Below, in pieces: positions 35,901 through 43,656 of a stretch of DNA of 64,000 nt. The stretch covers positions 358,472 through 422,471 of the forward strand of contig NZ_JAANZA010000003.1 of assembly GCF_012274275.1 (NCBI RefSeq), given 5' to 3'. Position 1 is the first letter of the stretch. Every line of letters begins with the position of its first letter. The notes under the pieces were generated by a model, which saw only the letters and a list, made by a program, of their open reading frames with translations, did not search any database and was not told the origin of the DNA. Source of the stretch: Cryobacterium sp. BB307. Its GTDB lineage: Bacteria; Actinomycetota; Actinomycetes; Actinomycetales; Microbacteriaceae. A program made the translations under genes and the position numbers.

Positions 35901-36548
35901 GTCGGCGACCGAGAACCAGCGCAGCTGTTCGACCTCGTCGCCGAAGAAGTCGACGCGCACCGGGTGCTCGGCGGTGGGCGGGAACACGTCGAGGATGCCG
36001 CCGCGCACCGCGAACTCGCCGCGCCGGGTGACCATGTCGACCCGGGTGTAGGCGAGGGCGACCAGTTGCTCGGCGAGCTGGGTGAGATTGTAGCCGCGGC
36101 CGGCCTCGGTGAGCACGACAGGGTCGATGCTGAGCAGGTCATCGGAGAGGGGCTGCAGCGCGGCGCGGACGCTGGAGACGACGATGATCGGATGCTGCGG
36201 GTCCTGCTGCCACGCGTGCAGCCGGCGCAGGGTGCGCAGGCGCTTGCCGACGGTCTCGGCGCTGGGACTGAGGCGCTCATGCGGCAGGGTCTCCCACGCC
36301 GGGAACTCGAGCACCTCGGCATCCGGCAGCACACTGCCGAGCGCATCGCGCAGGGCCTCGGAGTCGCGCCCGGTGGCGGTGATCGCGAACAGCGCGCCCG
36401 GGGTCTGCTGGCGCTGGAGCAGGCCGCCGAGCAACGGCGCGCGCAGCCCATCGACGAGCGAGAAGTCGGCGCTGCGCGTCGCATACGCGAGGGCGTCCTC
36501 GAACGTGCGGGCGCGGTTCAGCCTGGCACTTAAGCCCTCGAGTATCAC
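32991..36548 (-). CDS. mfd: Transcription-repair coupling factor Mfd
   Basis: A 1185-residue SF2 translocase that removes stalled RNA polymerase and recruits UvrA. A UvrB-like N-terminal module is followed by the RNA polymerase-interacting domain (VVHETHGIGKF... KLYVPTDQLDQLSRY), Walker A SGDVGYGKTEVA, DEEQ box (VIVDEEQRFGVEHKE), QLRGRVGRG and a C-terminal TRCF domain. The frame is open 27 codons further upstream, but TACAAT six bases before GTG 36548 marks a leaderless start there. Confidence 0.97.
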   Translation of the reverse strand: MILEGLSARLNRARTFEDALAYATRSADFSLVDGLRAPLLGGLLQRQQTPGALFAITATGRDSEALRDALGSVLPDAEVLEFPAWETLPHERLSPSAETVGKRLRTLRRLHAWQQDPQHPIIVVSSVRAALQPLSDDLLSIDPVVLTEAGRGYNLTQLAEQLVALAYTRVDMVTRRGEFAVRGGILDVFPPTAEHPVRVDFFGDEVEQLRWFSVADQRSLDEPLSELELPPSRELLLTESVKQRAREMQHEFPGLAGMLAKISEGIPVEGMESLAPGLVERLVPINHYLPEGTSFAVVTPERVAARAVSLIETNREFLAAAWDAATLGAGAPISLDAGDFLTLEKLRERADGPWWTLSGFHSGASEDDDYLAVEAAPVPSFAGHAEGALEHVGGLLQGGWTVVIAATGHGLVERASDVLSEAGLAARIVDALPPDAEGGVAYLLQASVEAGFESSEAQLAVLNDTEFFGRSVGYDSRQVKKLASRRRNVVDPLQLKAGDFVVHETHGIGKFIELVQREVSTGGRNPVKNNREYLLLEYAPSKRGYPGDKLYVPTDQLDQLSRYVGGETPTLSKMGGSDWSAAKGRARRAVRDIAVELVKLYSARMASKGHAFGQDTPWQRELEEAFPFAETPDQLTTIDEVKADMERPIPMDRLLSGDVGYGKTEVAVRAAFKAIQDGKQVAMLVPTTLLVKQHFETFAERFAGFPVHLRALSRFQTDKESKETLAGLLDGTVDMVIGTHRLLSSSIQFKDLGLVIVDEEQRFGVEHKEALKKLKTNVDVLAMSATPIPRTLEMAVTGIREMSTLATPPEDRHPILTYVGPYSDKQVAAAIRRELLREGQVFFVHNRVSSINRVAAQIAELVPEARIAVAHGKLSEGVLEQVMVDYWERKFDVLVSTTIIETGIDITNANTLIIDRADKYGLSQLHQLRGRVGRGRERAYAYFLYDAEKPLNETAHDRLATIAANNELGGGMQIALKDLEIRGAGNLLGGEQSGHIAGVGFDLYLRMIGEAVGAFRGEVAEGQTELRLELPVDAHIPEEYVESERLRLEAYQKLSAASGPSAAPDALNLVLEELADRYGEPPQPVHNLIAVSRLRRQAQKAGLSEVVSAAGKLRIVGRELVDSIQVRLQRMYPGARYLAQPRTVMLPLPELDSDAALIEWVTTLLGAIYPALEPAPAESAAETAS

Positions 36549-36554
36549 CGGACA

Positions 36555-36560
36555 ATTGTA
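36555..36560 (-). promoter_or_regulatory. Candidate -10 box (TACAAT), leaderless mfd
   Basis: TACAAT, close to the TATAAT consensus, ends six bases before GTG 36548. It decides the start codon against the longer open frame. Confidence 0.55.
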
Positions 36561-36635
36561 CGCGGCGCCCACTGACCTGTTCCTGTCCAGCTGGCCACGC
36601 CTCACCGCGCGTCTATCTGGACGCGTCACTGGTCT

Positions 36636-36698
36636 CGCGGGGTCGATAACGGCCCTTCCGCGTGCGCGGCAGGGGCAGTTTGCGACCCCTCGGGGATG
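36636..36698. repeat. Nested palindrome, family A copy 2
   Basis: Shares GGCAGTTTGCGACCCCTCGG-type sequence with copy 1. Outer arms GGGGTCG/CGACCCC are only seven bases here; the inner GGCCCTTCC faces AGGGGC imperfectly. It lies between pth (3' side is 36738) and mfd (starts 36548), a 189-base gap with nothing else recognisable. Confidence 0.65.
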
Positions 36699-36737
36699 CC
36701 CGCAGCAAATCGAGCGAGGGCTGTGGGCGGGCGGATG

Positions 36738-37316
36738 CTAGGCAGGCGAGTGGAAGCGCTGCTGCGCGGAGGTGAGCCCGTCGGCGACGATCGCCTCCAC
36801 GGCGTCTGCGGCATCCGCCAGCAGATTCGGCAGCGACTGCTTCTCGGTCGACGTGAAGTTGCTCAGCACGAAGCCCGCCGCATCCTGACGCCCTGGCGGG
36901 CGGCCGATGCCGACGCGCACCCGGATGAAGTCCCCAGTGCCGACCGCGGCGATGATGTCCCGGATGCCGTTGTGGCCGCCGGGTCCGCCACCGAGCTTCA
37001 GCCGCACGGAATCGAACGGGATGTCGAGTTCATCGTGCACGACCACCAGACGCTCAGGGCCCAGCTTGTAGTACTTCAGCAGCCCGGCGACCGGGCCGCC
37101 GGACAGGTTCATGTAGGTGTTGGTGCCCGCCAGGATCATCCGGCCGGCCGGCGAACGCACCTCGGCGACCATCGCGTTGGCGCGGTGCCGCTTGAAGTTC
37201 GCCGAGGTGCGCTTGCCGAGTTCCTCGACGACCATCTCGCCGACGTTGTGCCGATGCGCGGCGTAGCCGGGCCCGGGATTCCCGAGCCCGACCACGAGCC
37301 ACGCATCCGCGCTCAT
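36738..37316 (-). CDS. pth: Peptidyl-tRNA hydrolase
   Basis: A 192-residue Pth that releases peptidyl-tRNA after premature drop-off. VVGLGNPGPGYAAHRHNVGEMVV contains the catalytic histidine (about His22), and LVVHDELDIPF and GGGPGGHNGIRDI complete the active site. It starts nine bases after the rplY stop, the conserved rplY-pth order, so co-transcription is likely. Confidence 0.96.
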   Translation of the reverse strand: MSADAWLVVGLGNPGPGYAAHRHNVGEMVVEELGKRTSANFKRHRANAMVAEVRSPAGRMILAGTNTYMNLSGGPVAGLLKYYKLGPERLVVVHDELDIPFDSVRLKLGGGPGGHNGIRDIIAAVGTGDFIRVRVGIGRPPGRQDAAGFVLSNFTSTEKQSLPNLLADAADAVEAIVADGLTSAQQRFHSPA

Positions 37317-37325
37317 CGGCGCGGG

Positions 37326-37970
37326 TTACTCTGCAGCCTCTTCGGCGGCTTCCTCGCCCTCGGCGGCCTCGGCGGCCTCCTCGGCCTCGCCCTCGGCCTC
37401 TTCGGCGACGACGGCGGCGGGCACGATGATGTTGACGACGAGCGCGTCAGGGTCGTCGAGCAGGATCGAGCCGGACGGCAGCACGAGGTCCTTGGCGTGG
37501 ATCTGCGTGCCCTCCTCGGCGCCTTCGATGTCGACGGTGATGCGCTCCGGGATGTGGGTCGCCTCGGCCTCGAGACGCAGGGTGTTCAGGTCCTGCATCG
37601 CGATGGTGCCGCTGAACGACTCGCCCTCGAGGTGGATTGGGACCTCGACCTGCACCTTCTCGCCGCGCTTGACGATGATCAGGTCGAGGTGCTCGATGAG
37701 CTGACGGACCGGGTCCTTCTGCACGTCCTTGACGAGGACCATCTCGTTCTTGCCCGCGATGTCGAGCTCGAGGATCGCGTTGGCCTTGCGCAGCAGCAGC
37801 ATGGTCTCGTGGCCGGGGAGGCTCACGTGCTGCGGGTCGGTGCCGTGTCCGTAGATGACGGCGGGGATCCGGCCGGCCGCACGCAGGCGCCGGGCGTAGC
37901 CCTTGCCGAAGTTCTCGCGCAGTTCGGCAACCAGGTGGTTGTCGGTGGTGTCGGCCTTCTTCTCAGCCAT
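37326..37970 (-). CDS. rplY: 50S ribosomal protein L25/Ctc
   Basis: A 214-residue L25 of the long CTC type that binds 5S rRNA: the N-terminal L25 domain (RENFGKGYARRLRAAGRIPAVIYGHG) is followed by a TL5-like beta domain (about 100-185) and a very acidic Ala/Glu tail of about 25 residues. ATG 37970 has GGAG at seven bases; an in-frame upstream start at 38003 is less likely. Upstream 37971-38163 (193 bases) holds a TTGACA (minus strand, 38018-38023) but no matching -10. Confidence 0.95.
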   Translation of the reverse strand: MAEKKADTTDNHLVAELRENFGKGYARRLRAAGRIPAVIYGHGTDPQHVSLPGHETMLLLRKANAILELDIAGKNEMVLVKDVQKDPVRQLIEHLDLIIVKRGEKVQVEVPIHLEGESFSGTIAMQDLNTLRLEAEATHIPERITVDIEGAEEGTQIHAKDLVLPSGSILLDDPDALVVNIIVPAAVVAEEAEGEAEEAAEAAEGEEAAEEAAE

Positions 37971-38163
37971 GTCTGTCTCCTTCGCGGGCCCAGCCCGCTT
38001 CATTGAAGTGGATTGCTTGTCAACTCGAACGCTTGCCGCGTGAGGAAAAACCCTGGTCTAGGCGAAAGACTGGAGTGCCCGCTCACCGCGTCGATAACGG
38101 ATGCCGTGAGAGCATCCCTCGCCGAAGTTCAATCAGTCAGTGTAGCGGACGGCGCGGTGCCCG

Positions 38164-38679
38164 TCACACGGAGGGCGCGGCAGCCAGCGTCGCCACCACG
38201 TCGTCGACGATCTCGGCCGGTGCCCGGCTGATGTCCACCACGACGCCGGTCTCATCGGCGGCGAGCGGCTCGAGGATCGCGTACTGCGAGCTCAGCAGCT
38301 CGTGCGGCATGAACTCGTGCTCGCGCACCATGATCCGCGCCTCCACGAGTTCCATCGGTCCCTCGGCGTCGACCACGAACAGGTCAGGTGCGCTCTCCCG
38401 CAGCAGGTCGCGGTACTCGCGCTTGAGCGCGGAGCACGCGGCGACGATGCCCGACGAGGAGCCGTCGGCGAGCACCCGGCCGACCTCCTGCAGCCATGGG
38501 CGCCGCTGCTCGTCGGTCAACGGCACCCCGGCCGCCATCCGGACGATGTTCTCATCCGGATGCAGCCGGTCACCGTCGATGAACCGGACGCCCAGTCGCC
38601 GCGCGAGCAGCGTCCCGATGGTCGACTTGCCGGAGCCCTGCACGCCCATCACGACGATGGGCGGAAGTGGTGCCTTCAC
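38164..38679 (-). CDS. gntK: Gluconokinase
   Basis: A 171-residue GntK-family kinase that phosphorylates gluconate to 6-phosphogluconate. Walker A GVQGSGKST (12-20), FIDGDRLHP substrate-binding segment, and CSALKREYRDLLR near the middle are typical. GTG start with AAGGGG upstream, five bases after the ABC permease stop, so it is the last gene of the transporter operon. Gnd at 50.2 kb would use its product. In this context it could also act on another hexonate. Confidence 0.9.
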   Translation of the reverse strand: MKAPLPPIVVMGVQGSGKSTIGTLLARRLGVRFIDGDRLHPDENIVRMAAGVPLTDEQRRPWLQEVGRVLADGSSSGIVAACSALKREYRDLLRESAPDLFVVDAEGPMELVEARIMVREHEFMPHELLSSQYAILEPLAADETGVVVDISRAPAEIVDDVVATLAAAPSV

Positions 38680-38683
38680 GCGT

Positions 38684-39562
38684 CTACCCCTTGGTCGCGC
38701 CGGCGGTGAGGCCGGACACGATGTACTTCTGCGTGAACAGGGCGATGACCATGATCGGCACCGTCACGACCACCGCGGCAGCCATCAGGCCACCCCAGTC
38801 GATGCTCGCGTAGGCGACGAAGTCGAAGATCGCCACCGGCAGTGTCTTGGTGCGGGAGCCAGAGAGCACGAGCGCGAACATGAAGTTGTTCCACGAGAAG
38901 ATGAACGACAGGATGCTCGCGGTCGCGATCCCCGGCACCGACAGCGGCAGCACGATGCGCATGAACGCGCCGATCGGGGTCAGCCCGTCGACCTGCGCCT
39001 GCTCCTCGAGCTCGATCGGGAGCGAGTCGAAGAACGACATCATGATGTACACGATGAGCGGCAGCGAGACGAACATGTGCGACAGGATCAGCACCTCGTA
39101 GCCGCCAACCATGCGCATGTTGGAGAAGATGAAGTACCACGGCACGAGCAGGCTGACGCCGGGGATGACGCGCGCGAGCAGCACGAGCGCAGCCGACTTC
39201 TTCATGACGAAGCGGCTCATCGAGTACGCAGCGGGCAGGCCGAGGATGAGCGACAGCACCGTCGAGCACAGGCCGATCCAGAAGCTGTTGAAGATGTACT
39301 GCGTGTAGTTGGCCTGGCCGAACACCGTCTCGTAGTTGCCGAGCGTGGGCGTGAAGTTGAACGCCGCCGCCGGGTTGTAGATGTCGACGTTCGTCTTGAA
39401 CGACGCAAGCAGCATCCAGATGATCGGCGCAACGAACGTGATGACGACCAGCACGAGCATCGTCACCCGGAACAGTTTGTAGCCGCCGCCGCGCTTGCGA
39501 CGCTTGAGCGGCTTCGGAGCGGTGACCTCAGCGGCCACGGCGGGAGCTGTCGTGGTGGTCAT
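38684..39562 (-). CDS. Carbohydrate ABC importer, permease 2
   Basis: A 292-residue CUT1-type inner-membrane permease (MalG family) with six helices and the EAA loop EEQAQVDGLTPIGAFMRIVLPLSVPG. A 35-residue cytoplasmic N-terminal extension precedes helix 1. It overlaps permease 1 by ATGA. No ATPase gene lies in the cluster, so a shared MsiK-type ATPase encoded elsewhere is expected. Confidence 0.92.
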   Translation of the reverse strand: MTTTTAPAVAAEVTAPKPLKRRKRGGGYKLFRVTMLVLVVITFVAPIIWMLLASFKTNVDIYNPAAAFNFTPTLGNYETVFGQANYTQYIFNSFWIGLCSTVLSLILGLPAAYSMSRFVMKKSAALVLLARVIPGVSLLVPWYFIFSNMRMVGGYEVLILSHMFVSLPLIVYIMMSFFDSLPIELEEQAQVDGLTPIGAFMRIVLPLSVPGIATASILSFIFSWNNFMFALVLSGSRTKTLPVAIFDFVAYASIDWGGLMAAAVVVTVPIMVIALFTQKYIVSGLTAGATKG

Positions 39563-40485
39563 AGCGAGCTCCTCTTCTTGCGCAGGGTCAGTATCCAGAT
39601 GCAGCCGATGATCATCAGGAAGAACAGGATGAGCACCGTAGAGGACAGCCCGTAGCGGTTGTAGTCGAAGCTGAGGCCGTACGCGTAGACGTTGAGTGTC
39701 TCGACCTCGTGGAACGAGCCGCCGCCCTTGCCCTTCGTCGCGTACAGGATGTCGAAGGTCTTGATGGCGTCGATGCCGCGCAGCAGGATCGCGGTGATAA
39801 AGGTCGGCATCACGAGCGGGAAGGTGATGTACCAGAACCGCTGCCAGGCGTTCGCGCCGTCGACGTGTGCTGCCTCCTCCGGCTCGTCGGAGAGCGAGGT
39901 CAGGCCCGCGAGCAGGATGAGCACCACCATCGGCGTCCACTGCCAGATGTCGACGAACATCAGGGTCGGCAGCGCGGTGTCCTGTCCGGACAGCCACGGC
40001 TGCGCCGGCAGACCCATCCACTTCAGCAGCTGGTTGGCGAAGCCGATGTTCGGCTCGAAGATGAGGCGCCACATCATGCCGACCGCGACCGGGGTGGCGA
40101 CGAGCGGCAGCAGGATGGCGACGCGCACCCACTTCTCACCGCGGAACGGGCGCCACAGCAGCAGCGCGATCGCCATGCCGAGCACCATCTCGATGCTCAG
40201 CGCGCCGACGGTGAAGAACACGGTGCGTCCGACCGCGGGCCAGAACCGCTCGGTGTCACTGAGCACCGTGAGGTAGTTCTGGAGGCCGACGAAGTCCGAC
40301 TCAGCGCGCACTGACCCAGATGCGTCGGTGACGCTCAGGTACAGGGTCCAGCCGACCGGGAAGACGATCATCAGGGCGACGAACGCCATGGCGGGGGCGG
40401 CGAGGACCCACTTACGGTGCTGGTTGGCCCAGCTGGAAAGCGAGTGCCCGATACCGGGTTTCCGGGTGGTGGCGGTAGCGCTCAC
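39559..40485 (-). CDS. Carbohydrate ABC importer, permease 1
   Basis: A 308-residue CUT1-type permease (MalF/UgpA-like) with six helices and the EAA loop EEAAHVDGANAWQRFWYITFPLVMP. Works with permease 2 and the lipoprotein. GTG 40485 with AGAGGTG upstream; 107 bases separate it from the binding-protein gene. Confidence 0.92.
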   Translation of the reverse strand: MSATATTRKPGIGHSLSSWANQHRKWVLAAPAMAFVALMIVFPVGWTLYLSVTDASGSVRAESDFVGLQNYLTVLSDTERFWPAVGRTVFFTVGALSIEMVLGMAIALLLWRPFRGEKWVRVAILLPLVATPVAVGMMWRLIFEPNIGFANQLLKWMGLPAQPWLSGQDTALPTLMFVDIWQWTPMVVLILLAGLTSLSDEPEEAAHVDGANAWQRFWYITFPLVMPTFITAILLRGIDAIKTFDILYATKGKGGGSFHEVETLNVYAYGLSFDYNRYGLSSTVLILFFLMIIGCIWILTLRKKRSSL

Positions 40486-40592
40486 GTCTCACCTCTCTTC
40501 CCGCAGGGCGTGGGGGCACTGGGGTAATGCAGTAGGGGGAATTGCTGGGGGTCGGGCAGGCAGTTGGCCTGCTCGCCCGACCCCCGAGGGTA

Positions 40593-41885
40593 TTACTTGT
40601 TCTCGCCGTCCAGGAACGCCTGGAACTTCTCGTGCGCGTCAGCGATGACCGAGTCGACGTCACCGCCGGTGATCGCCTCTACGATCGGCGCGCCAACGAT
40701 CTCGCGGGCCTCGGCAACCGAGATCACGAGCGGACGGTCGTAACCGACGCCGGTCTCCGAACCGATCGCGACCGCTTCGGCGAGCGCAGGCGGGAAGGAT
40801 GCCGTGCCAGCCGGGTCGGCCCAGACCGAGTCACGTGCACCGGGCACGCCGGCCTCCTGGATGTCGAGCGTCATCTCGGGGCTGGTGGCCCACTCGATGA
40901 ACTTCCACGCGTTGTCCTGGTTCGGCGACGCCTCGTTGATGCCGAGAGCCCACGACGGGACGTTGTACGGCTTGGAACCGGCAGGACCCGCCGGGAACGG
41001 CGCGAACCCGACACTGTCGGAGACGGTCGAGTTCTCGGCCTCGGTCAGGTTCTTGTACAGGCTGCTCGCGTCGGTGTAGAACGCGGCGTTGCCCTGCGCG
41101 AAGATCGCTGCGGCCTCGGGCCAGCTCATGTCGGTGCTGACGTTCTCGGGTCCGTAGTTGTTCAGCAGGCCGCCGTAGTACTCGTACGCCGCCTTGGCCT
41201 CGGGCGAGTCGATGACCGACTTGCCGTTCTTGATGAAGTCACCACCGAAGCTGTACAGGAAGCTGGAGAACTGGGTCACCGCGGCCGAGCGGGCGGTGCG
41301 CGCCACGAAGCCGGCGACACCGGGGTTGTCCTCGGAGATCACCTTGGCGGCGTTTTCGAGGTCATCGAGGGTTGCGGGCACGTCGAGCCCGGCCGCCTCG
41401 AGCAGGTCGGTGCGGTAGTAGAGGACTTCCTGCTCGGTGATCGTCGGAACGCCGACGACGGAGCCTTCCCAGGTCGTGGCACCGACCGGGCCGGACTGGA
41501 AGTCGTCCCAGTTCCAATCGGAGTTCGCGGTGACGCGGTCGCTGATGTCAGCGAGGTAGCCGTTCTGCGCGAAGAGCTTGCCCTCCTGCAGCGGGCGGTA
41601 CATCATGACGTCGATCTCGTCGGTGCCCGCGTTGAGCTTCACGTTGTACTGGTCGGACAGCTGGTCCTCACCGAGCTGGGTGAGCTCGACGGTGAGGCCG
41701 GTGTCCTTCTCGAACTCGGAGATCCGGTCCTTGATGATGTCGGTCCAGACGTGGTTGGCGAGGGTGACGCGGACGGTATCCGAGCCCTCCCCCGCTGAAA
41801 CGGAAGTGCAGGATGCCAGCGCACCCATGGCGAGAACGGCGGCCGCGGTTACCCCGACTGCCTTGAACATTGACTGATGCTTCAC
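40593..41885 (-). CDS. Extracellular sugar-binding lipoprotein of the ABC importer
   Basis: A 430-residue solute-binding protein (SBP_bac_1, CUT1 family) anchored by a lipoprotein signal: LASC with Cys26 as the modified residue. The first gene of the transporter operon (binding protein, permease 1, permease 2, gluconokinase). GTG 41885 has GGAGA six bases upstream. The ligand is unknown; the surrounding enzymes suggest a sugar acid, polyol or small saccharide. Confidence 0.92.
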   Translation of the reverse strand: MKHQSMFKAVGVTAAAVLAMGALASCTSVSAGEGSDTVRVTLANHVWTDIIKDRISEFEKDTGLTVELTQLGEDQLSDQYNVKLNAGTDEIDVMMYRPLQEGKLFAQNGYLADISDRVTANSDWNWDDFQSGPVGATTWEGSVVGVPTITEQEVLYYRTDLLEAAGLDVPATLDDLENAAKVISEDNPGVAGFVARTARSAAVTQFSSFLYSFGGDFIKNGKSVIDSPEAKAAYEYYGGLLNNYGPENVSTDMSWPEAAAIFAQGNAAFYTDASSLYKNLTEAENSTVSDSVGFAPFPAGPAGSKPYNVPSWALGINEASPNQDNAWKFIEWATSPEMTLDIQEAGVPGARDSVWADPAGTASFPPALAEAVAIGSETGVGYDRPLVISVAEAREIVGAPIVEAITGGDVDSVIADAHEKFQAFLDGENK

Positions 41886-41955
41886 TGCATCTCCTCTTCT
41901 GTCTTGCGCGTGCTGTGTCGCGCATTACCCGGGGGTGGCATCACCCAGATGCCGA

Positions 41956-41988
41956 GAAGTAAGACTACTCTAATAAATCATACGAATG
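41956..41988. promoter_or_regulatory. AT-rich divergent promoter/operator between importer and SDR genes
   Basis: A conspicuously AT-rich stretch with GTAAGA (41959-41964) and TCATAC (41978-41983) as an imperfect inverted repeat; TCATACGA is itself nearly palindromic. Similar GTAYGA half-sites recur at 45726-45742. Possibly bound by the FadR-type regulator encoded downstream. Confidence 0.3.
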
Positions 41989-42048
41989 GTCATCCGAGAC
42001 CGGAAAGTGATCCCGGCAAAGCAGCCGGACCAGAAGGGCACCACCGAA

Positions 42049-42855
42049 ATGCAGATCGACCTCAGCGGCAAGTTGGCAATCATAACCGGAGTCGGAAAGG
42101 GCATCGGGCGAGCGATCGTCAGGACGCTCGCGGAAGAGGGCATGACCACGGTCGCGCTGGATGTCAGCGAGAGCGACCTCGCCGAGGTCGGCGATGAACT
42201 GGCCGGACTCGGCGTCCACCGCCAGTACCAGGTGGACATCCGGGACTCCGCCCGGATCGACGAGGTCATCCGAGCGGTGCGCGATGAGTTCGGCCAGATC
42301 GACGTGCTGGTCAACAACGCCGGCGTCGGCGGCAACGGCCCGATCGAGTCGCTGAGCGAGGAGGTCTGGGACTTCAGCCACGACGTGAACCTCAAGGGCA
42401 CCTTCCTGATGTGCAAGGCGGTGATCCCGACGATGAAGGAGCAGAAGCGCGGGCGCATCATCAACGCGGCCTCGTTCGCGGCCATCGTCCCGAGTATCGG
42501 CAGCGTCGCCTACGCGACGTCCAAGGCTGCGGTCGCGCACTTCACACGCGGCCTGGCCGGAGAGCTCGGGCCGTGGAACATCACGGTCAACGCCTACGCG
42601 CCGGGGATGATCCCGACCACGCTCAACCACTTCGCCGAGCTGCCGCAGGAACAGCAGGACCGCCTGCTCGACACGCTCAGCCTGCGCGAGTGGGGCAGCA
42701 AGGAGGACATCGCGAACCTCATCTGCTTCCTCGCATCCGATCAGGCGCGCTACATCACCGGCACGCTGATCGACATCAGCGGAGGTAAACTCGCCACTCA
42801 GATACCGCGCGTCGCATACGATAACGCCGCCGCGGCCGGCGAGTACACGTTCTAG
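42049..42855 (+). CDS. SDR family oxidoreductase
   Basis: A 268-residue classical short-chain dehydrogenase: cofactor loop TGVGKGIG (13-20), NNAG, catalytic Ser in AASF, and YATSK. Asp39 after the second strand (ALDVS) favours NAD(H). Gluconate 5-dehydrogenase and sugar-alcohol dehydrogenases are near relatives. Start ATG 42049 matches the SDR N-terminus; an in-frame ATG 41986 would add 21 residues. The regulator gene follows with its Shine-Dalgarno over this stop. Confidence 0.85.
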   Translation: MQIDLSGKLAIITGVGKGIGRAIVRTLAEEGMTTVALDVSESDLAEVGDELAGLGVHRQYQVDIRDSARIDEVIRAVRDEFGQIDVLVNNAGVGGNGPIESLSEEVWDFSHDVNLKGTFLMCKAVIPTMKEQKRGRIINAASFAAIVPSIGSVAYATSKAAVAHFTRGLAGELGPWNITVNAYAPGMIPTTLNHFAELPQEQQDRLLDTLSLREWGSKEDIANLICFLASDQARYITGTLIDISGGKLATQIPRVAYDNAAAAGEYTF

Positions 42856-42863
42856 GAGTGCGG

Positions 42864-43610
42864 ATGTCTGAGCTGACCTCCCCTGAGATCCAAGCGCTTC
42901 GCTCGCGCTCGCGCATCGGCACCGGCCTGTATGCCCACGTCGTGGAAGTGCTCGGCCAGGAGATCATCAACGGCGACCTGCCGGAGGGCGCGATCGTCTT
43001 CGCCGACCAGCTGTGCGAGCGCCTCGGCGTCTCCCGGTCGGTGGTGCGGGAGAGCCTGCGCACGCTGAGCTCGATGGGGCTGATCGAGGCCCGACCCCAG
43101 GTGGGAACCCGGGTGCTGCCGGAATCGAGCTGGGACCTGCTGAACCCGCACGTGGTCAAGTGGCGCGGTCAGGGACCCGACTACGTTCGCCAGATGCGCG
43201 AGATGCTCGAGCTGCGGCTGGGTCTCGAGCGCACCGCGGCGCGGCTCGCGTCGAAGCGCATCTCGCCGGAGAACGCCCAAGCGGTCATGGCCGCAGCGCA
43301 AGCGATGAAGGTCGCGTTCGACGGCCACGACACCAGGCGGTTCTTCGAGGCGGATGCTGTCTTTCACCGGCTGCTGCTCGAGGGCACAGACAACTCGGTC
43401 ATCGCCCAGCTCGCGGACACGATCGGCGCGGTGCTGCACGTACGCGGCGCGGACACCCGGCCGGGCATGCACGACCTGACGATCGAGGCGGTCGAGCGGC
43501 ACATCGCACTCGCCCAGGCGCTGATCGATGGCGACACCGACCAGGCGCAGGCCTCCGCCCTCGAACTGGTCGAGGGCACGCTGCTGGAGTTCGGCGGCGA
43601 CCAGGGCTGA
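42864..43610 (+). CDS. GntR-family (FadR/FCD subfamily) transcriptional regulator
   Basis: A 248-residue regulator: a winged helix (about 20-85) with ADQLCERLGVSRSVVRESLRTL as recognition helix region, and an all-helical FCD ligand domain whose metal ligands appear in FFEADAVFHRLL and later histidines. FCD regulators sense organic and sugar acids. AGGAG (42854-42858) five bases before ATG 42864 overlaps the SDR stop, so the two are coupled. It probably controls the island. Confidence 0.9.
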   Translation: MSELTSPEIQALRSRSRIGTGLYAHVVEVLGQEIINGDLPEGAIVFADQLCERLGVSRSVVRESLRTLSSMGLIEARPQVGTRVLPESSWDLLNPHVVKWRGQGPDYVRQMREMLELRLGLERTAARLASKRISPENAQAVMAAAQAMKVAFDGHDTRRFFEADAVFHRLLLEGTDNSVIAQLADTIGAVLHVRGADTRPGMHDLTIEAVERHIALAQALIDGDTDQAQASALELVEGTLLEFGGDQG

Positions 43611-43619
43611 TGACGAGTC

Positions 43620-43643
43620 GGGCCCGATCAGCCGATCGGGCCC
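43620..43643. terminator. Bidirectional hairpin, 10-bp perfect stem
   Basis: GGGCCCGATC-AGCC-GATCGGGCCC lies in the 46 bases between the convergent regulator and zinc dehydrogenase genes. Stable but without a U-tract on either strand. Confidence 0.6.
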
Positions 43644-43656
43644 AGACCGTGCGTGA

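Noticed and set aside
38018..38023. TTGACA as the -35 of the rplY-pth promoter
   Set aside because: No acceptable -10 hexamer lies 15-19 bases downstream on that strand.
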